From positions 1 to 45,010 of the IMG/VR virus record IMGVR_UViG_3300048550_000393: a stretch of DNA of 45,010 nucleotides; one strand, written 5' to 3'. Position numbers and translations under genes: made by a program. This DNA comes from a virus. Positions 17,501 to 27,500 of the stretch are shown piece by piece (the first letter of the stretch is position 1; each line of letters starts with the position of its first letter). The notes below the pieces were generated by a model. It saw nothing but the letters and a program-made list of their open reading frames with translations, was not told the DNA's origin and searched no databases.

Positions 17501-18577
17501 GCTCAAGGTCTAGTTGGACCGCAAGGTGAGCAGGGTGCCCAAGGTGCTGTTGGATTCCAAGGCGCCCAAGGTCTAGTTGGACCACAAGGAGAACAAGGTG
17601 CCCAAGGTGAAGTTGGTTACCAAGGTGCTCAAGGTCTAGTTGGACCACAGGGAGAACAAGGTGGTCAAGGTCCCGTAGGCTACCAAGGTGCCCAAGGTCT
17701 AGTTGGACCACAGGGAGAACAAGGTTCTCAGGGTGCTGTAGGTTACCAAGGTGCACAGGGTCTAGTCGGACCACAGGGAGAACAAGGTGGTCAGGGAGCA
17801 GTTGGATTCCAAGGTGCACAGGGTCTAGTAGGTAATCAGGGTGCTGTAGGTAATAAAGGTGCTCAAGGTGAGGTAGGTAATAAAGGTGCTCAGGGTGAAG
17901 ATGGTCCTCAAGGTGAACAGGGTGGACAAGGTGCTGTAGGTAATAAAGGTGCTCAAGGATCTGTAGGTGACCAAGGTGCTCAAGGTGCCGTAGGTAATAA
18001 AGGTCCTCAAGGTGAGGTAGGTAATAAAGGTGCCCAAGGTGAGGATGGACCACAAGGTGACCAAGGCCCTCAAGGTGGGGTGGGTGATAAAGGACCTCAA
18101 GGTGGAGTAGGTGATAAAGGAGCCCAAGGTGAAACTGGAGCGCAGGGTGAACAGGGTGGACAAGGTGCTGTTGGAGATCAGGGACCACAGGGAGTTTCTG
18201 GTTCAGTAGGTGCACAGGGTCCAGTCGGAGGATTTGGTAATGCAGTATTGTTTGATACCAGCTCAAATCTACCTAGTAACATTAACTCAACTGCATCAGC
18301 TATGATTAGACAGTTCCGTACAGTGAACACTATATATGCTGGGGATGTTTATTGGCATATTGGAACTGGTCGTGTTTACAGGGCAACAGTTGACAGAATA
18401 AATACTACGACGAATTCCACTTTTACTGAGTTGACAAATAACCAAGGATTTGTGGATATGAGTGGACTACTAAATACAGGGACAGCACCCAATGAACGTA
18501 TTGAGTTCACAAGTAACAGTATTGATATCTTTGACAATAGCAATAATCTAAGAGTCAAGATTGGTAAAATATCGTAA
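14576..18577 (+). CDS. Giant collagen-like tail fibre
   Basis: This 1333-residue fibre protein has four parts. Residues 1-40 ([20 protein letters not shown]) form the virion-attachment motif seen in many myovirus fibres. Residues 45-112 are helical and probably trimerise. Residues 115-1218 are about 368 Gly-Xaa-Yaa triplets. The last 115 residues are a beta-rich tip ending [12 protein letters not shown]. The triplets favour Gln at Yaa ([12 protein letters not shown]) rather than Pro, with Val/Leu-ending triplets spaced regularly. All lysines of the triplet region are at Yaa (GDK, GNK, GEK, GPK). Two identical one-residue breaks (GTTPG) lie near 16421 and 16487. The fibre is followed by an oxygenase and a glycosyltransferase, which may modify it. 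Long antisense open frames here are artefacts of the repeats. Confidence 0.93.
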   Translation: MTRRILDTGGAANDGKGDTLREASEKINANFQELYDLTTLSGDGDITIGDLSDIVDSSVSKAIGSADLGDAISNSATVSSLGTRVTQNEGLITTLDQQIADINTLIENTDIGEKGPQGDPGPIGPQGSLGWQGTVGPIGPQGSVGAQGEQGVQGNVGELGPQGNVGAQGEQGVQGNVGELGPQGERGAQGEQGVQGNVGPLGAQGERGAQGEQGVQGNVGELGPQGERGAQGFQGVQGNVGELGPQGNVGAQGEQGVQGNVGPLGAQGIQGSQGEQGVQGNVGELGAQGEQGAQGEQGVQGNVGPLGAQGQQGAQGEQGVQGNVGPLGPQGEAGAQGEQGVQGNVGPLGAQGIQGSQGEQGVQGNVGPLGPQGGQGAIGEQGIQGNVGPLGAQGDRGPQGFQGIQGNVGLLGPQGSPGTVGPQGVQGNVGEIGPQGEAGAQGSTGLQGNVGPLGGQGVQGSQGTVGVQGNVGVRGAQGEDGPQGSTGVQGEVGDKGAQGEAGPQGSAGIQGNVGDKGSQGDKGEQGEQGLQGNVGDKGVQGSQGFQGSVGVQGNVGDKGAQGDTGAQGLVGPQGAVGDTGAQGETGATGEKGATGETGAQGGQGLTGDPGPKGPAGTTPGPVGPQGLPGDAGPQGPAGTTPGPVGPQGATGDAGPQGAVGDTGAQGETGAQGIVGPQGTVGSQGSAGAQGQAGAQGAVGFQGAQGLVGNQGAVGDQGAQGDTGAQGNAGTQGAVGNQGAVGDQGAQGDSGAQGDTGPQGAVGFQGAQGLVGNQGEQGAQGAVGFQGAQGLVGPQGEQGSQGAVGFQGAQGLVGPQGEQGSQGAVGFQGAQGLVGNQGEQGDKGNQGERGAQGLVGPQGEQGSQGEVGFQGAQGLVGPQGEQGSQGEVGFQGAQGLVGNQGEQGAQGAVGFQGAQGLVGPQGEQGSQGAVGFQGAQGLVGPQGEQGAQGAVGFQGAQGLVGPQGEQGGQGEVGYQGAQGLVGPQGEQGAQGAVGFQGAQGLVGPQGEQGAQGEVGYQGAQGLVGPQGEQGGQGPVGYQGAQGLVGPQGEQGSQGAVGYQGAQGLVGPQGEQGGQGAVGFQGAQGLVGNQGAVGNKGAQGEVGNKGAQGEDGPQGEQGGQGAVGNKGAQGSVGDQGAQGAVGNKGPQGEVGNKGAQGEDGPQGDQGPQGGVGDKGPQGGVGDKGAQGETGAQGEQGGQGAVGDQGPQGVSGSVGAQGPVGGFGNAVLFDTSSNLPSNINSTASAMIRQFRTVNTIYAGDVYWHIGTGRVYRATVDRINTTTNSTFTELTNNQGFVDMSGLLNTGTAPNERIEFTSNSIDIFDNSNNLRVKIGKIS
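14918..18229 (+). repeat. Collagen-like triplet region with 63-bp higher-order repeats
   Basis: A tandem 9-bp codon pattern (GGN NNN NNN) is organised into blocks of seven triplets (21 residues, 63 bp). An early block type at about 15000-15700 contains GVQGNVGEL or [10 protein letters not shown] later type at about 16860-17830 contains [16 protein letters not shown]. The last part (about 17830-18170) uses GNK/GDK triplets. Many blocks are near identical at DNA level, so unequal recombination and length variation are likely. Confidence 0.92.
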
Positions 18578-18586
18578 TTGAATACA

Positions 18587-18600
18587 CCCCCGAAAGGGGG
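18587..18600 (+). terminator. GC hairpin between fibre and modification genes (weak terminator or attenuator)
   Basis: CCCCC-GAAA-GGGGG forms a very stable 5-bp stem with a GNRA tetraloop ten bases after the fibre stop. It is followed by TT rather than a long T-run. It may partly stop transcription or protect the 3' end of the fibre message, lowering expression of the enzymes downstream. Confidence 0.55.
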
Positions 18601-18619
18601 TTCCACATACAGGTATATT

Positions 18620-19174
18620 ATGTTTACAGTAATTGATAATTTTTATGCAGATCCCGACTCAGTTCGGGATTATGCTTTAAGTCTAGACTTTAATGTTTCG
18701 GGTAACTATCCCGGCCTAAGAACATCTCCATGTACCAATGCTGGTGGATATGTTGATTCTATGAAAAACTCTTTAGAGGGGATCATAGGAAAAGCAATAA
18801 CATACTTTCCACTAGACAACTATAACACTTCCTTCCAATACACTACCGAAAACTGCAAGACATGGATTCATCACGATAAAATGTCCTATGCGGGAGTCGT
18901 GTATCTAACGCCTGACGCGCCTCTAGATTCCGGAACTGCAATCTATAAACATAGACAGACTGGAATTATGAAACATGAAGATTCATGTCCAGTAGATTTT
19001 AATGAATTCCAGTTGGTTGAAGGTGACTGGGACATTGTTGCAGAATCTAAAAATATTTACAACCGACTGGTATTATATGATGCGATGTACTATCATCGCA
19101 GTGTAGTTCCCGGCTTTGGTTCAAACCAATACGACGGTAGATTATTTCAGACATTCTTCTTTGAGGCAGAATAA
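18620..19174 (+). CDS. 2-oxoglutarate/Fe(II)-dependent oxygenase-like protein (DUF6445-like)
   Basis: This 184-residue protein is probably a protein or small-molecule hydroxylase. I chose ATG 18620 with AGG six bases before it; the frame is open further up to TTG 18578, but that leader runs through the hairpin. The fold pattern fits a double-stranded beta-helix oxygenase: an N-terminal MFTVIDNFYADPDSVRDYAL typical of this family, an iron-binding HxD in TWIHHDKMSYAGVVYLTP, then SGTAIYKHRQTG. The distal His lies in YYHRSVVPGFG, followed by the 2OG-binding Arg in GRLFQTFFF. All expected iron and co-substrate ligands are therefore present. It sits directly behind the collagen-like fibre and overlaps the glycosyltransferase by one base, so the fibre is a natural candidate substrate. 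Confidence 0.82.
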   Translation: MFTVIDNFYADPDSVRDYALSLDFNVSGNYPGLRTSPCTNAGGYVDSMKNSLEGIIGKAITYFPLDNYNTSFQYTTENCKTWIHHDKMSYAGVVYLTPDAPLDSGTAIYKHRQTGIMKHEDSCPVDFNEFQLVEGDWDIVAESKNIYNRLVLYDAMYYHRSVVPGFGSNQYDGRLFQTFFFEAE

Positions 19175-20052
19175 TGAAATTGATGACAACGTTGTTGACT
19201 TCCAACGACATCCCTAAGTTAGCACGATTAGTTAAATCTGCCCAACAAGTCATCAAAATTGAACCAATCGAATGGGAAGTGGTGATCGTTGTAAATAGTA
19301 TTCATGAAGGATACTATGAAGATGTATGCGCACTTAATTTACCATTCCGTGTAGTCAATACGGAAAGTAATGGTAAACCAGGCCGTGGTAAAAATGCATG
19401 TCTAGATGTATTTCTAGAAAGTGACTGTGATTTTGTATCTCAGATCGATGGAGATGATTTTTTATATCCGTCATACTTACAGTCGTTGTGGAATCATTAT
19501 AAGCATTATCCTTGCATTGATGTTCTAGGTGTGGTACCATGTGATTCTATTTGCAGTTGGGAATTGGTTTCGGGACATTACTGGCAAGTTAATGAAACTT
19601 ACTTTGCAAGTGTATGGGGCACATCGATGTGCTCTCCTCACGAAAACTTAGGACCACAAGAAAGTCATTTGTTTATTGATGAACGTCCAGTGTCGGTTGA
19701 CTTCATTATGTTGCAGAGTCGTAAGTCTGCACAAATAAAAATGAACGAAGATATTGGTAACGGAGAAGATCACGCATACACCTACAAGTTATTAGCAGAA
19801 CACCAGAAGGGAAATCTGTGTTACTTCCTATCAATGTCAAGCGACTTATATTGTATCGATAGGACGACTGAAGGAAGTGCTCAGAAGGTTCATAGTTACG
19901 AAGAATATTTACAGCCGCTGAAGGACGAAGCACTTAAACATGTCTCCCAGTGGAGAAGTAGTGCATATGAACTTCCGGTAATATACAAAGACTTATTGAT
20001 GAATCATCATCAAAAAGAATCATGGTTAAACAAATTTTTAAATGACTCATAA
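19174..20052 (+). CDS. GT-A fold (family 2-like) glycosyltransferase
   Basis: This 292-residue protein resembles family 2 glycosyltransferases. Strand 1 starts TTLLTSNDIPKLARLVKS. The nucleotide-sugar region has NTESNGKPGRGKNACLDVFL, and the metal-binding acidic motif is FVSQIDGDDFLYPSYL (D-x-D-D). A later NEDIGNGEDHAYTYKLL carries the acidic ED pair typical of the catalytic base region. No transmembrane or signal segment is seen, so it would act in the cytoplasm on a phage protein. Its start overlaps the oxygenase stop by one base (TAATG), a sign of coupled expression. Pairing with a hydroxylase behind a collagen-like fibre suggests glycosylation of a hydroxylated residue. Host glycan modification is the alternative. 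Confidence 0.85.
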   Translation: MKLMTTLLTSNDIPKLARLVKSAQQVIKIEPIEWEVVIVVNSIHEGYYEDVCALNLPFRVVNTESNGKPGRGKNACLDVFLESDCDFVSQIDGDDFLYPSYLQSLWNHYKHYPCIDVLGVVPCDSICSWELVSGHYWQVNETYFASVWGTSMCSPHENLGPQESHLFIDERPVSVDFIMLQSRKSAQIKMNEDIGNGEDHAYTYKLLAEHQKGNLCYFLSMSSDLYCIDRTTEGSAQKVHSYEEYLQPLKDEALKHVSQWRSSAYELPVIYKDLLMNHHQKESWLNKFLNDS

Positions 20053-20058
20053 AAACGT

Positions 20059-20066
20059 TATAAATA
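20059..20066 (+). promoter_or_regulatory. T4-type late promoter for gp8 and the following fibre operon
   Basis: An exact TATAAATA lies just after the glycosyltransferase stop and 36 bases before the gp8 ATG. An AGGATAAGAAC ribosome-binding region follows. It starts a unit that can run to the terminator at 32906-32943. Confidence 0.85.
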
Positions 20067-20102
20067 TAAGAATAATATTTCTAACATGCGTAGGATAAGA
20101 AC

Positions 20103-21494
20103 ATGGCAGCAATTGTAAGACAGACATTAAGTAGGAGCTTAGCGAAGGATCTGCTGATAGATATGCAATCTTCTGACAGTTACTATATTGGTATCGGTAA
20201 ATCAGACGAATTTCCAGTTTCAGAAAATTCGGAAACAACTATAGACCCAGTAGACTGTCCACGTGATGAAAGAGAGTTCCGACATAACCTACAATCAATC
20301 AAGAAAATTGAGGGTTCAACATTCGTTGCCAAGAGAGTAAATTGGTCATCGGGATCGATATACACTGGATGGGATGACGCAACTTCTTCGGATATCGTAG
20401 AGCCATGGACGCCATTTTACGTATTAAACGATGCTAAAGAAGTATACGTTTGTATTGATTATGGTAAGAATGTAGATGGTACTCCAAAGCAATCTATGGT
20501 CGAGCCTAATTACGGCTACCATAAAGATCTTCTAGATTCAATAGATCCTACCAACACATGGGACCATACCAAAGTTTTTGAAACTGGAGATGGATATACA
20601 TGGAAGTTCTTATACTCCATAACACCGGAGCGAATCTACCAGTTCTTATCATCCAACCACTTTCCGATACAAGAAACAGAACCAGATTACCACGGTGGGG
20701 ATTCAATCGAAGACCTACAGCGTGATGTTCATCTTGCTGCTGTAGGTGGCCAAGTCACCCGTGCAAAGGTAATAACACAAGGTCTTGGTTACGTAACCGA
20801 ACCTACGGTCACGGTAGTCGGTGATGGATCAGGCGCAACTGCTACTGCTGTTATTGACGCTGATGGTAAGGTCACTGAAATTAAAATGACGGACTACGGT
20901 TCTGGATACACATACGCTTCGCTTACAGTAACCGATGGCGATACCGAAAACTGTACGGCAGTACCAGTAGTAACTACCTCAGAAGGTCTGGGTAAGAACC
21001 CTATAGATGATTTGAAAACAAGTTCTATTCTAGCAGGTATCAAACCAGACGGTAATGTCAACGGAACATTTATCACTCGAAACACTTTCCGTGAAATGGG
21101 TCTTATTAAATCTCCGCTACTACCAGACGGATCTACTCCGTTCACCGGAACTTCGGTAAAAGTATTACCTACATTGACCTTAGAAGATACCTCACCATTT
21201 ATATCAGGAAAACTTATAACGGGCGGAAGTAGTATTGCCAAGGCATATGTTGATCAGTCCGATGGTAACGTTGTTCATTACCATCAAAATGAATCGACAG
21301 GGTTTGTCGAGTTCGAAGAAAATGAGGCCGTAGTTCAAGAAGGTCAGGTTGCGGGTGTTATTGCAACGGGTGGATTGTCTCCAGTAAATGGTATAGATCG
21401 CTTCTCTGGTGAAGTCCTATATATTGAGACAAGAAAAAGAATCAGACGCGACGAAGAACAACAAGAAGATATCAAGATCGTAATAACCGTTTAG
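20103..21494 (+). CDS. 8: Baseplate wedge protein gp8-like
   Basis: This 463-residue wedge protein is recognised by the gp8 frame: an N-terminal strand set SYYIGIGKSDEFP, an FETGDGYTWKFLYSITPERI block (T4: EPGDGYVWEYLFEIPPD), and the C-terminal RFSGEVLYIETRKRIRRDEE plus IKIVITV (T4: RHSGEMIYMENRPPIIMAMD, ILFTF). It is about 130 residues longer than T4 gp8. The extra sequence includes a Gly-rich beta insert at about 217-285 (two TEPTVTVVGDGSGATATAV-like motifs) and another at about 360-425 (FISGKLITGGSSIAKAYV) related to the insert in gp53. gp8 dimers form part of the wedge between gp7 and gp10 in T4. Confidence 0.9.
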   Translation: MAAIVRQTLSRSLAKDLLIDMQSSDSYYIGIGKSDEFPVSENSETTIDPVDCPRDEREFRHNLQSIKKIEGSTFVAKRVNWSSGSIYTGWDDATSSDIVEPWTPFYVLNDAKEVYVCIDYGKNVDGTPKQSMVEPNYGYHKDLLDSIDPTNTWDHTKVFETGDGYTWKFLYSITPERIYQFLSSNHFPIQETEPDYHGGDSIEDLQRDVHLAAVGGQVTRAKVITQGLGYVTEPTVTVVGDGSGATATAVIDADGKVTEIKMTDYGSGYTYASLTVTDGDTENCTAVPVVTTSEGLGKNPIDDLKTSSILAGIKPDGNVNGTFITRNTFREMGLIKSPLLPDGSTPFTGTSVKVLPTLTLEDTSPFISGKLITGGSSIAKAYVDQSDGNVVHYHQNESTGFVEFEENEAVVQEGQVAGVIATGGLSPVNGIDRFSGEVLYIETRKRIRRDEEQQEDIKIVITV

Positions 21495-21502
21495 GATAAA
21501 TC

Positions 21503-24500
21503 ATGGCAGATTTTACAGATAAGACGTTCAGAGAAACTTACCGCGATTTTTACGATCCGAAAGATGGTTATTATCGTGTACTCTATAATTCAGGTAAGGC
21601 TCTTCAAGCACGTGAGTTAAATGAATCACAAACAATAATACACGAAGAGATCGCACGTTTCGGTCGTAACATATTTACAGAAGGTGCACTAGTCAGCCCA
21701 GGTGGTTCGACAGTTGATAATAGGATAGAATATATTCGTCTTGATGCTAATAGTGTTATAGATCCTAGTTTAGTTGGTGAGACTCTAACTAACGGTACTA
21801 TACAGTTTATTGTCCTTGAGGCGTATAATGCAGTACCAGAGCAAGATCCATCAACTCTTTATGTTAGATATACAGATACCTCAAATGTAACCGACACAGA
21901 TAAAGCACCTCGCGTTCAATCAGGAGACGTTTTAACTCGCCCAGATAATTCTACTCTTACTGTAATCGACGACAGTGAAGATGAAATTCCGGCAGCAGGT
22001 CGTGGCACTAAAGCGTACTTTGCGCCAGGCGAGTTCTTTGTACAGGGTCACTTTGTTTATATGGAAGGCGGAGAATCTTTCCTATCCAAGTATAGCACAG
22101 AACCGACAGCAGATATCGGTTTTGTGATTGAAGAATCAATCGTAGATGAGAGCGAAGATTCTAATCTATATGATAACCAAGGCGAAGTTCCAGACATCAC
22201 TGCGCCAGGCGCTCATCGATATCAGATCAAACTAACACCCACTACTCGCGATCAAGTCGATATAAGTCAAAACTTTATATTTGTCGCACGTGTTGTTAAA
22301 GGTGTTATCACACGTGAAGTAAGTACATTCGATGCATACAGTCGAGTTAATGATCTGCTTGCACGAAGAACAAAAGAAGAGTCTGGTGACTATGTTGTAG
22401 ATAAGTTTACTGCGATATTCGAACCTCTGGATAACACTAATTTAAATCTAGATGTTTCTGAAGGTATAGCATATGTAGATGGTTATCGATTAGAATTTGG
22501 TCAAACAGATATTACCGTACCAAAAGCAAGACAAACTCTTCAAACATTTAACGAACCAGTACCAGTTGCATATGGTAACTATGTTTATATCGACCCGACC
22601 TCATCTGAAGGTTTCGGTAGATTAGACGCATTTGGATATTTGGCTATCTACGACGCAGCATCAGGTGGATCTGTAATAGGTTACTGTAATGTCCGTGGTA
22701 TACAATCCGACTCATTTGGTTACCGACTATACATTTTTGACATTCGTATGTCTTCAATACAAGGTGGTACAGGATATCATAGTTTTGCTGATGCAGTATC
22801 ATTACAGGATAATATTCCAGGCGCTGGTAGCCCAAGAATTCAATTAGTAGATAGCACAATACATGAGTCATCTAACAATAGTCTGCTGTTCCCGCTACCT
22901 AGAACCAGTCCAAAAGATGATTCGATTACTGCAAACTATACAGTACAGAGATACACTAGAATACAGTCTGATAGTCAAGGTGTTATTAGTTTGTCTGGCG
23001 TTGAAAATAATCGTTGGATAATCGCAGAGTCCGAAACCTCTATTCTAACTGGTCCAGAATCAGTACCAAGTATGGCGGGTGTATATTCGGGTCTAACCCC
23101 AAACACTAATCATGATATTGCATATTACGTTGAGGTCTCTAACGCAACACCTCGCACAAAGACAATAACGGTTGCAGAAAAAACACAGACTCTTCCATCG
23201 ACAGACTGGGAGAAACGTCCTGTATTTACAGATACCGTAGATGGTATCTCTCTTCAATCAGTTTTATTCAGAGATAGTTCTGGTACAGATTGGTCTGCTG
23301 CTGAAGACATCACTCACCAGTTTTATCTAGACGGCGGTCAACGTGATAACTTCTATGACGAAGCTGTCGTGTACTTGAAGCCAGGATATCTTTTACCTAC
23401 AGGTGACCAATCTGAGATAAAGGTTACATACACACATTATACGCATACTGGACCAAGCGGAAGCACGTTCTTCTCTGCTTCATCTTATGCAGACGATAGT
23501 TATGAAAATATCCCTAACCATACCAGTGCGACAGGTCAGTCCATCTCTTTAAGAGATGTATTAGACTTCCGACCTTCCCGAACATTTGGTTACACCGGAG
23601 AATTCAACGTAGTCGCAGAGTTACCTCAGAATGCATCTGCCATCACTATTAATGATATAGAATACTACTTACCTCGTATTGACGTTTTAGTGGCGAACGC
23701 AGTAAACAGCGGCATTGGGTTTGGTGAACTACAGGTTATACAGGGGGTTCCTAGTATAACTCCAAAGGAACCAGAGATTCCAGTAGGTTCACTGTCTCTA
23801 TATACGTTTACTTTGAGCCCTTACACATTCAGTGCATCTGACGTTTCGACAGCTTATATTCCAAACAAGCGATATACTATGAAAGATATCGCAAAATTAG
23901 AACGACGTTTGGATGAGTTGTATGAAAGGACTGCATTGAGTTTCTTGGAAACTAATACTCAGTCCCTAGTCATTACTGATAACCAAGGGCAGTCAAGAGT
24001 TAAGTCAGGATTCTTCGCTGATAATTTTAGTACATTCGACTACTCTGACATTAATAACGAGAACTATAGAGCGTCCGTTGATAGAAGTGGATTGTTACAG
24101 GCATCTTTTCGTGAAAATTCAGTACGACTATCATATAGCACAGATAACGTTGATACCGTAATAAGCAAGAAGGGTGATTTGGTTACCCTACCATATGTTG
24201 AAGTCGAATTCACCGAACAGGAACTTGCTACTAGTTTTATTAATGTTAATCCTCATACTGTAGTATCTTATATCGGTAATTTAGAATTGTCTCCATCATC
24301 GGATGAGTGGAGAGAATCTAGAGATTTGCCTCCGGTAATACAAAGCATTTATCACACTCAAGAAGATTTGTGGTACGGCGGTAGTTATAATTGGATCGAC
24401 GGTAGTGTAACGTCATTCAATAGTAACTTACATATGCCTTTGGCTGAATATCAATACAAATATGAAAATATGGTTCACGCACAAGACTTGCTTGGTGAAA

Positions 24501-27500
24501 CTATTGGTGGACAGCAAATCATTCCGTATATGCGTTCTCGTAGAATCAACTTCGTCGCCAAAGGACTTCGTCCTAACACTAAGATGTTTGCATACTTTGA
24601 CGGTGTAGACGTAAGTAATTGGGTTCGACAGGAATCAACTACCCAACGATTTGCGGATAATCCACAAGAATTTGGTAGTGAGTATGCAAACGAATCAGGA
24701 TATCCAGCAGACTTAGGTGGACCAACTCTCTTGCAGACAGATAGCAAGGGTGAGCTAATCGGATCATTCTTCTTACCTAATACAGAATCTTTGAAGTTTA
24801 GAACAGGAACTCAAAAGTTTGAGTTGTTAGATGTAAGTCTATATGACGCGGAGTCTACTATATCTACATCTGCGTTCTACTCGTCTCAAGGTGCTTTAGA
24901 TACCTCACAGGGTAATATCGATACTACAAGAAGGGTCTACAGAAGTGAAGGACGTAATGATCCTTTAGCGCAGACATTCTTCGTCGACCAGATTGAAAAC
25001 CCTAACGGTATATTCCTAACTCAGCTAGACGTATTCATGGAGTCTAAGGATAGCAATGCCCCTCTACAGGTTGAGGTTCGCACAGTAGAAAATGGAGTTC
25101 CTACCAATCAGGTCGTTCCAGGCTCGGTTGTGTTTGTCAATTCCGATGATGTCACAGTTACTTCATATGATTCTATTTCAGGCGAAAGTCAAGGAATGAA
25201 TACACTATTGACTACTGGCGCAACTGCTGTTAAGTTTGACGAACCGATTTACTTGACAGGCGGTAAAGAATATGCGATAATACTATTCAGTGAATCCGTA
25301 GAGTATAACGTATATATTTCTGAATCAGAAGAATTTGTCATAGGAAGTAATCAGGACAAGGCTCCAAGAATTTCTACTCTAGGTTCATTATTCTTATCTC
25401 AAAACTCTAGCACATGGACACCGGATCAAAGTAAAGACTTGATGTTCAAGTTGCATCGAGCACATTTTGAGACATCGGGTAATTTAGTATTAGATAATAC
25501 ATCTTTACCTAAAGTCACATTAGAATTTAATCCTATTGAAACCGTTGCCGGTCAGACTCATACAGATGATATTGCTAACAACGGAATAGTAAAGGTTTAT
25601 CATCAAGGTCACGGATTCAGTAACGAAGATATAGTTTCTATCTCAGGTGTTGTCAATGATATTGGTGGAGTTCCCGCTTCAGAAATGAATGGCCTACTTG
25701 AAGTATATCAACCAACATGGGACGGTTATTATATTAAGGTTCCTACTGTCGCAACTGCTAGTTCATCCGGTGGTGGTAATACGGTTGTCGCTTCACAACA
25801 AGTCTATTACGATACGTTCGTTCCACAGATCCAAGCAATAGTACCTAACACTACTAAAATAAATGCAGGCCTGAGTGCGCCTGTCGCAAAATCCTATGGT
25901 TCTTCTTCAGACAGTCGTACAGTAAATCAGTTTGTATACACTTTACAGGACGAAGTTCCGGTCTTTATAAATGAATATAATTTGAACTCACAACCGAAGA
26001 TTGTTGCTTCTTCTGAAAACGTATCAACTGAAACGCTAAAGTTAAACCTATCATTGGTCACAGCAGATCCAAAAGTTTCTCCTGTAATTGACCTTCAACG
26101 TGTTGCAGTTATGACATTAGAAAACGTAATTGATCATGATGTATATGATCCTAATACAGATACACCGGATTATACTACGTTTGCATATGCTGCGCAACAC
26201 ATTACAACACCAGTTGTTGTTGATGAGTCCTCACTTGGCCTAAAGGTAATATTTTCAGGTAACCGACCATCTGGTTCTGACTTTGAAGTTTATGTTAAGA
26301 CAGCACCAGACGAAGATACATTGGTCGCGTCTACTGCTATAGAAGGAGATTCTATACACGAATGGGTAAAGGTCGATATAGACAGAGAAATCCCTACAAG
26401 CGACAACCCATCTAATTTCCCAGAGTATGAGTATACTCATGAGTCAGAGCAGTTTACCGCATTCCAGATTAAGATCGTAATGCATTCAGAGAACTCTTCT
26501 AAGTCTCCTTTAATTAAAGACTTACGTGCAATTGCTCTGATAACAGGAGGTTCGGGTTCCACAGGTACTACTACCACATCAAGTTCAAGTAGCAATAGTG
26601 GTAGTACAAACACTACTAGTAGCACAGACACCGCCGGCGAAACCAATACAGGTGGCGATGATACGGGTACAGATACAGGAACTTCTTTATCAGCAGTTGC
26701 ATTCCCTGAGATAAGTCAATTACCAACTTCGGTATCTATCACAGGCGCTCCTCGTATCCTAAGTCAGTACAATCCAGAATCGGACATCAATAATTACATG
26801 ACTCCGAATGAGTACTGGCATCAAGGTACACGAAGGGTTCGATTGTTTGCTAAGTTCGATAATAATGGTGATTTCCAACTATACACCAATGACCCTAAAA
26901 AAGGAAGTGTCAATGTTGGGGACGATTCTCTAACAGGAAGTACTATCCTGGCCACAGGTAAGTGGTTGGATAGACCAGTAGAAGTGGGAGAGATTTTTGA
27001 ATGTGGTTTCAGAATCACTCATGTTGACGATGTAGCACTACCTGTTTACTCTGGTGCTTTTGCAACCCAGGCCACTCCTAGAGCAGAACTAAGAAACGTA
27101 GGTACTGGTGCAGACATAGGTTATCAGGAAGTTATTTCCGTTGATGTTGGTGAACTTGACTCTAGCGGTAACATGATTACTTGGGGCGGGCATGGACTCG
27201 TTATCGATGAACATAGCAACTCGCTTGATAATGGTGCATCGTGGACTGTCGATTCACTACATCTAGATCCAGAAGTTGCCATCACTGGTACAGTAAGAAT
27301 AGAAATATTCATTAGCCCAGACAATAGTCTAGACAATGGAACCACCCTTACAGGAACTACCTCTATACCATTAGATGTTAGCTATACTCTAGAGGGTGCC
27401 CCACTGGTTGATGACTCACTTGAGTCTCAGTTGGTTCTTTTGAATGCGGATGATGGTTTTGTTAATGACCCAGACCCTACTCTAACACACTATTCACTGG

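Noticed and set aside
14918-18229. A host-derived collagen gene captured by the phage.
   Set aside because: Gln-rich triplets, the phage-type attachment motif and the phage-type C-terminus argue for a native phage fibre; collagen-like fibres are known in many phages.
14985-18266. Several long open frames on the minus strand (up to 581 codons) and shorter ones on the plus strand inside the collagen-like gene.
   Set aside because: They are shadows of the repeated GGN codons: their translations are low-complexity His/Leu/Pro/Val strings with no start context, and the collagen frame explains the DNA fully.
18578-18619. Upstream TTG start giving a 198-residue oxygenase.
   Set aside because: The leader would be translated through the CCCCC-GAAA-GGGGG hairpin, and its sequence does not fit the family; ATG 18620 with a nearby AGG begins the typical VIDNFY N-terminus.
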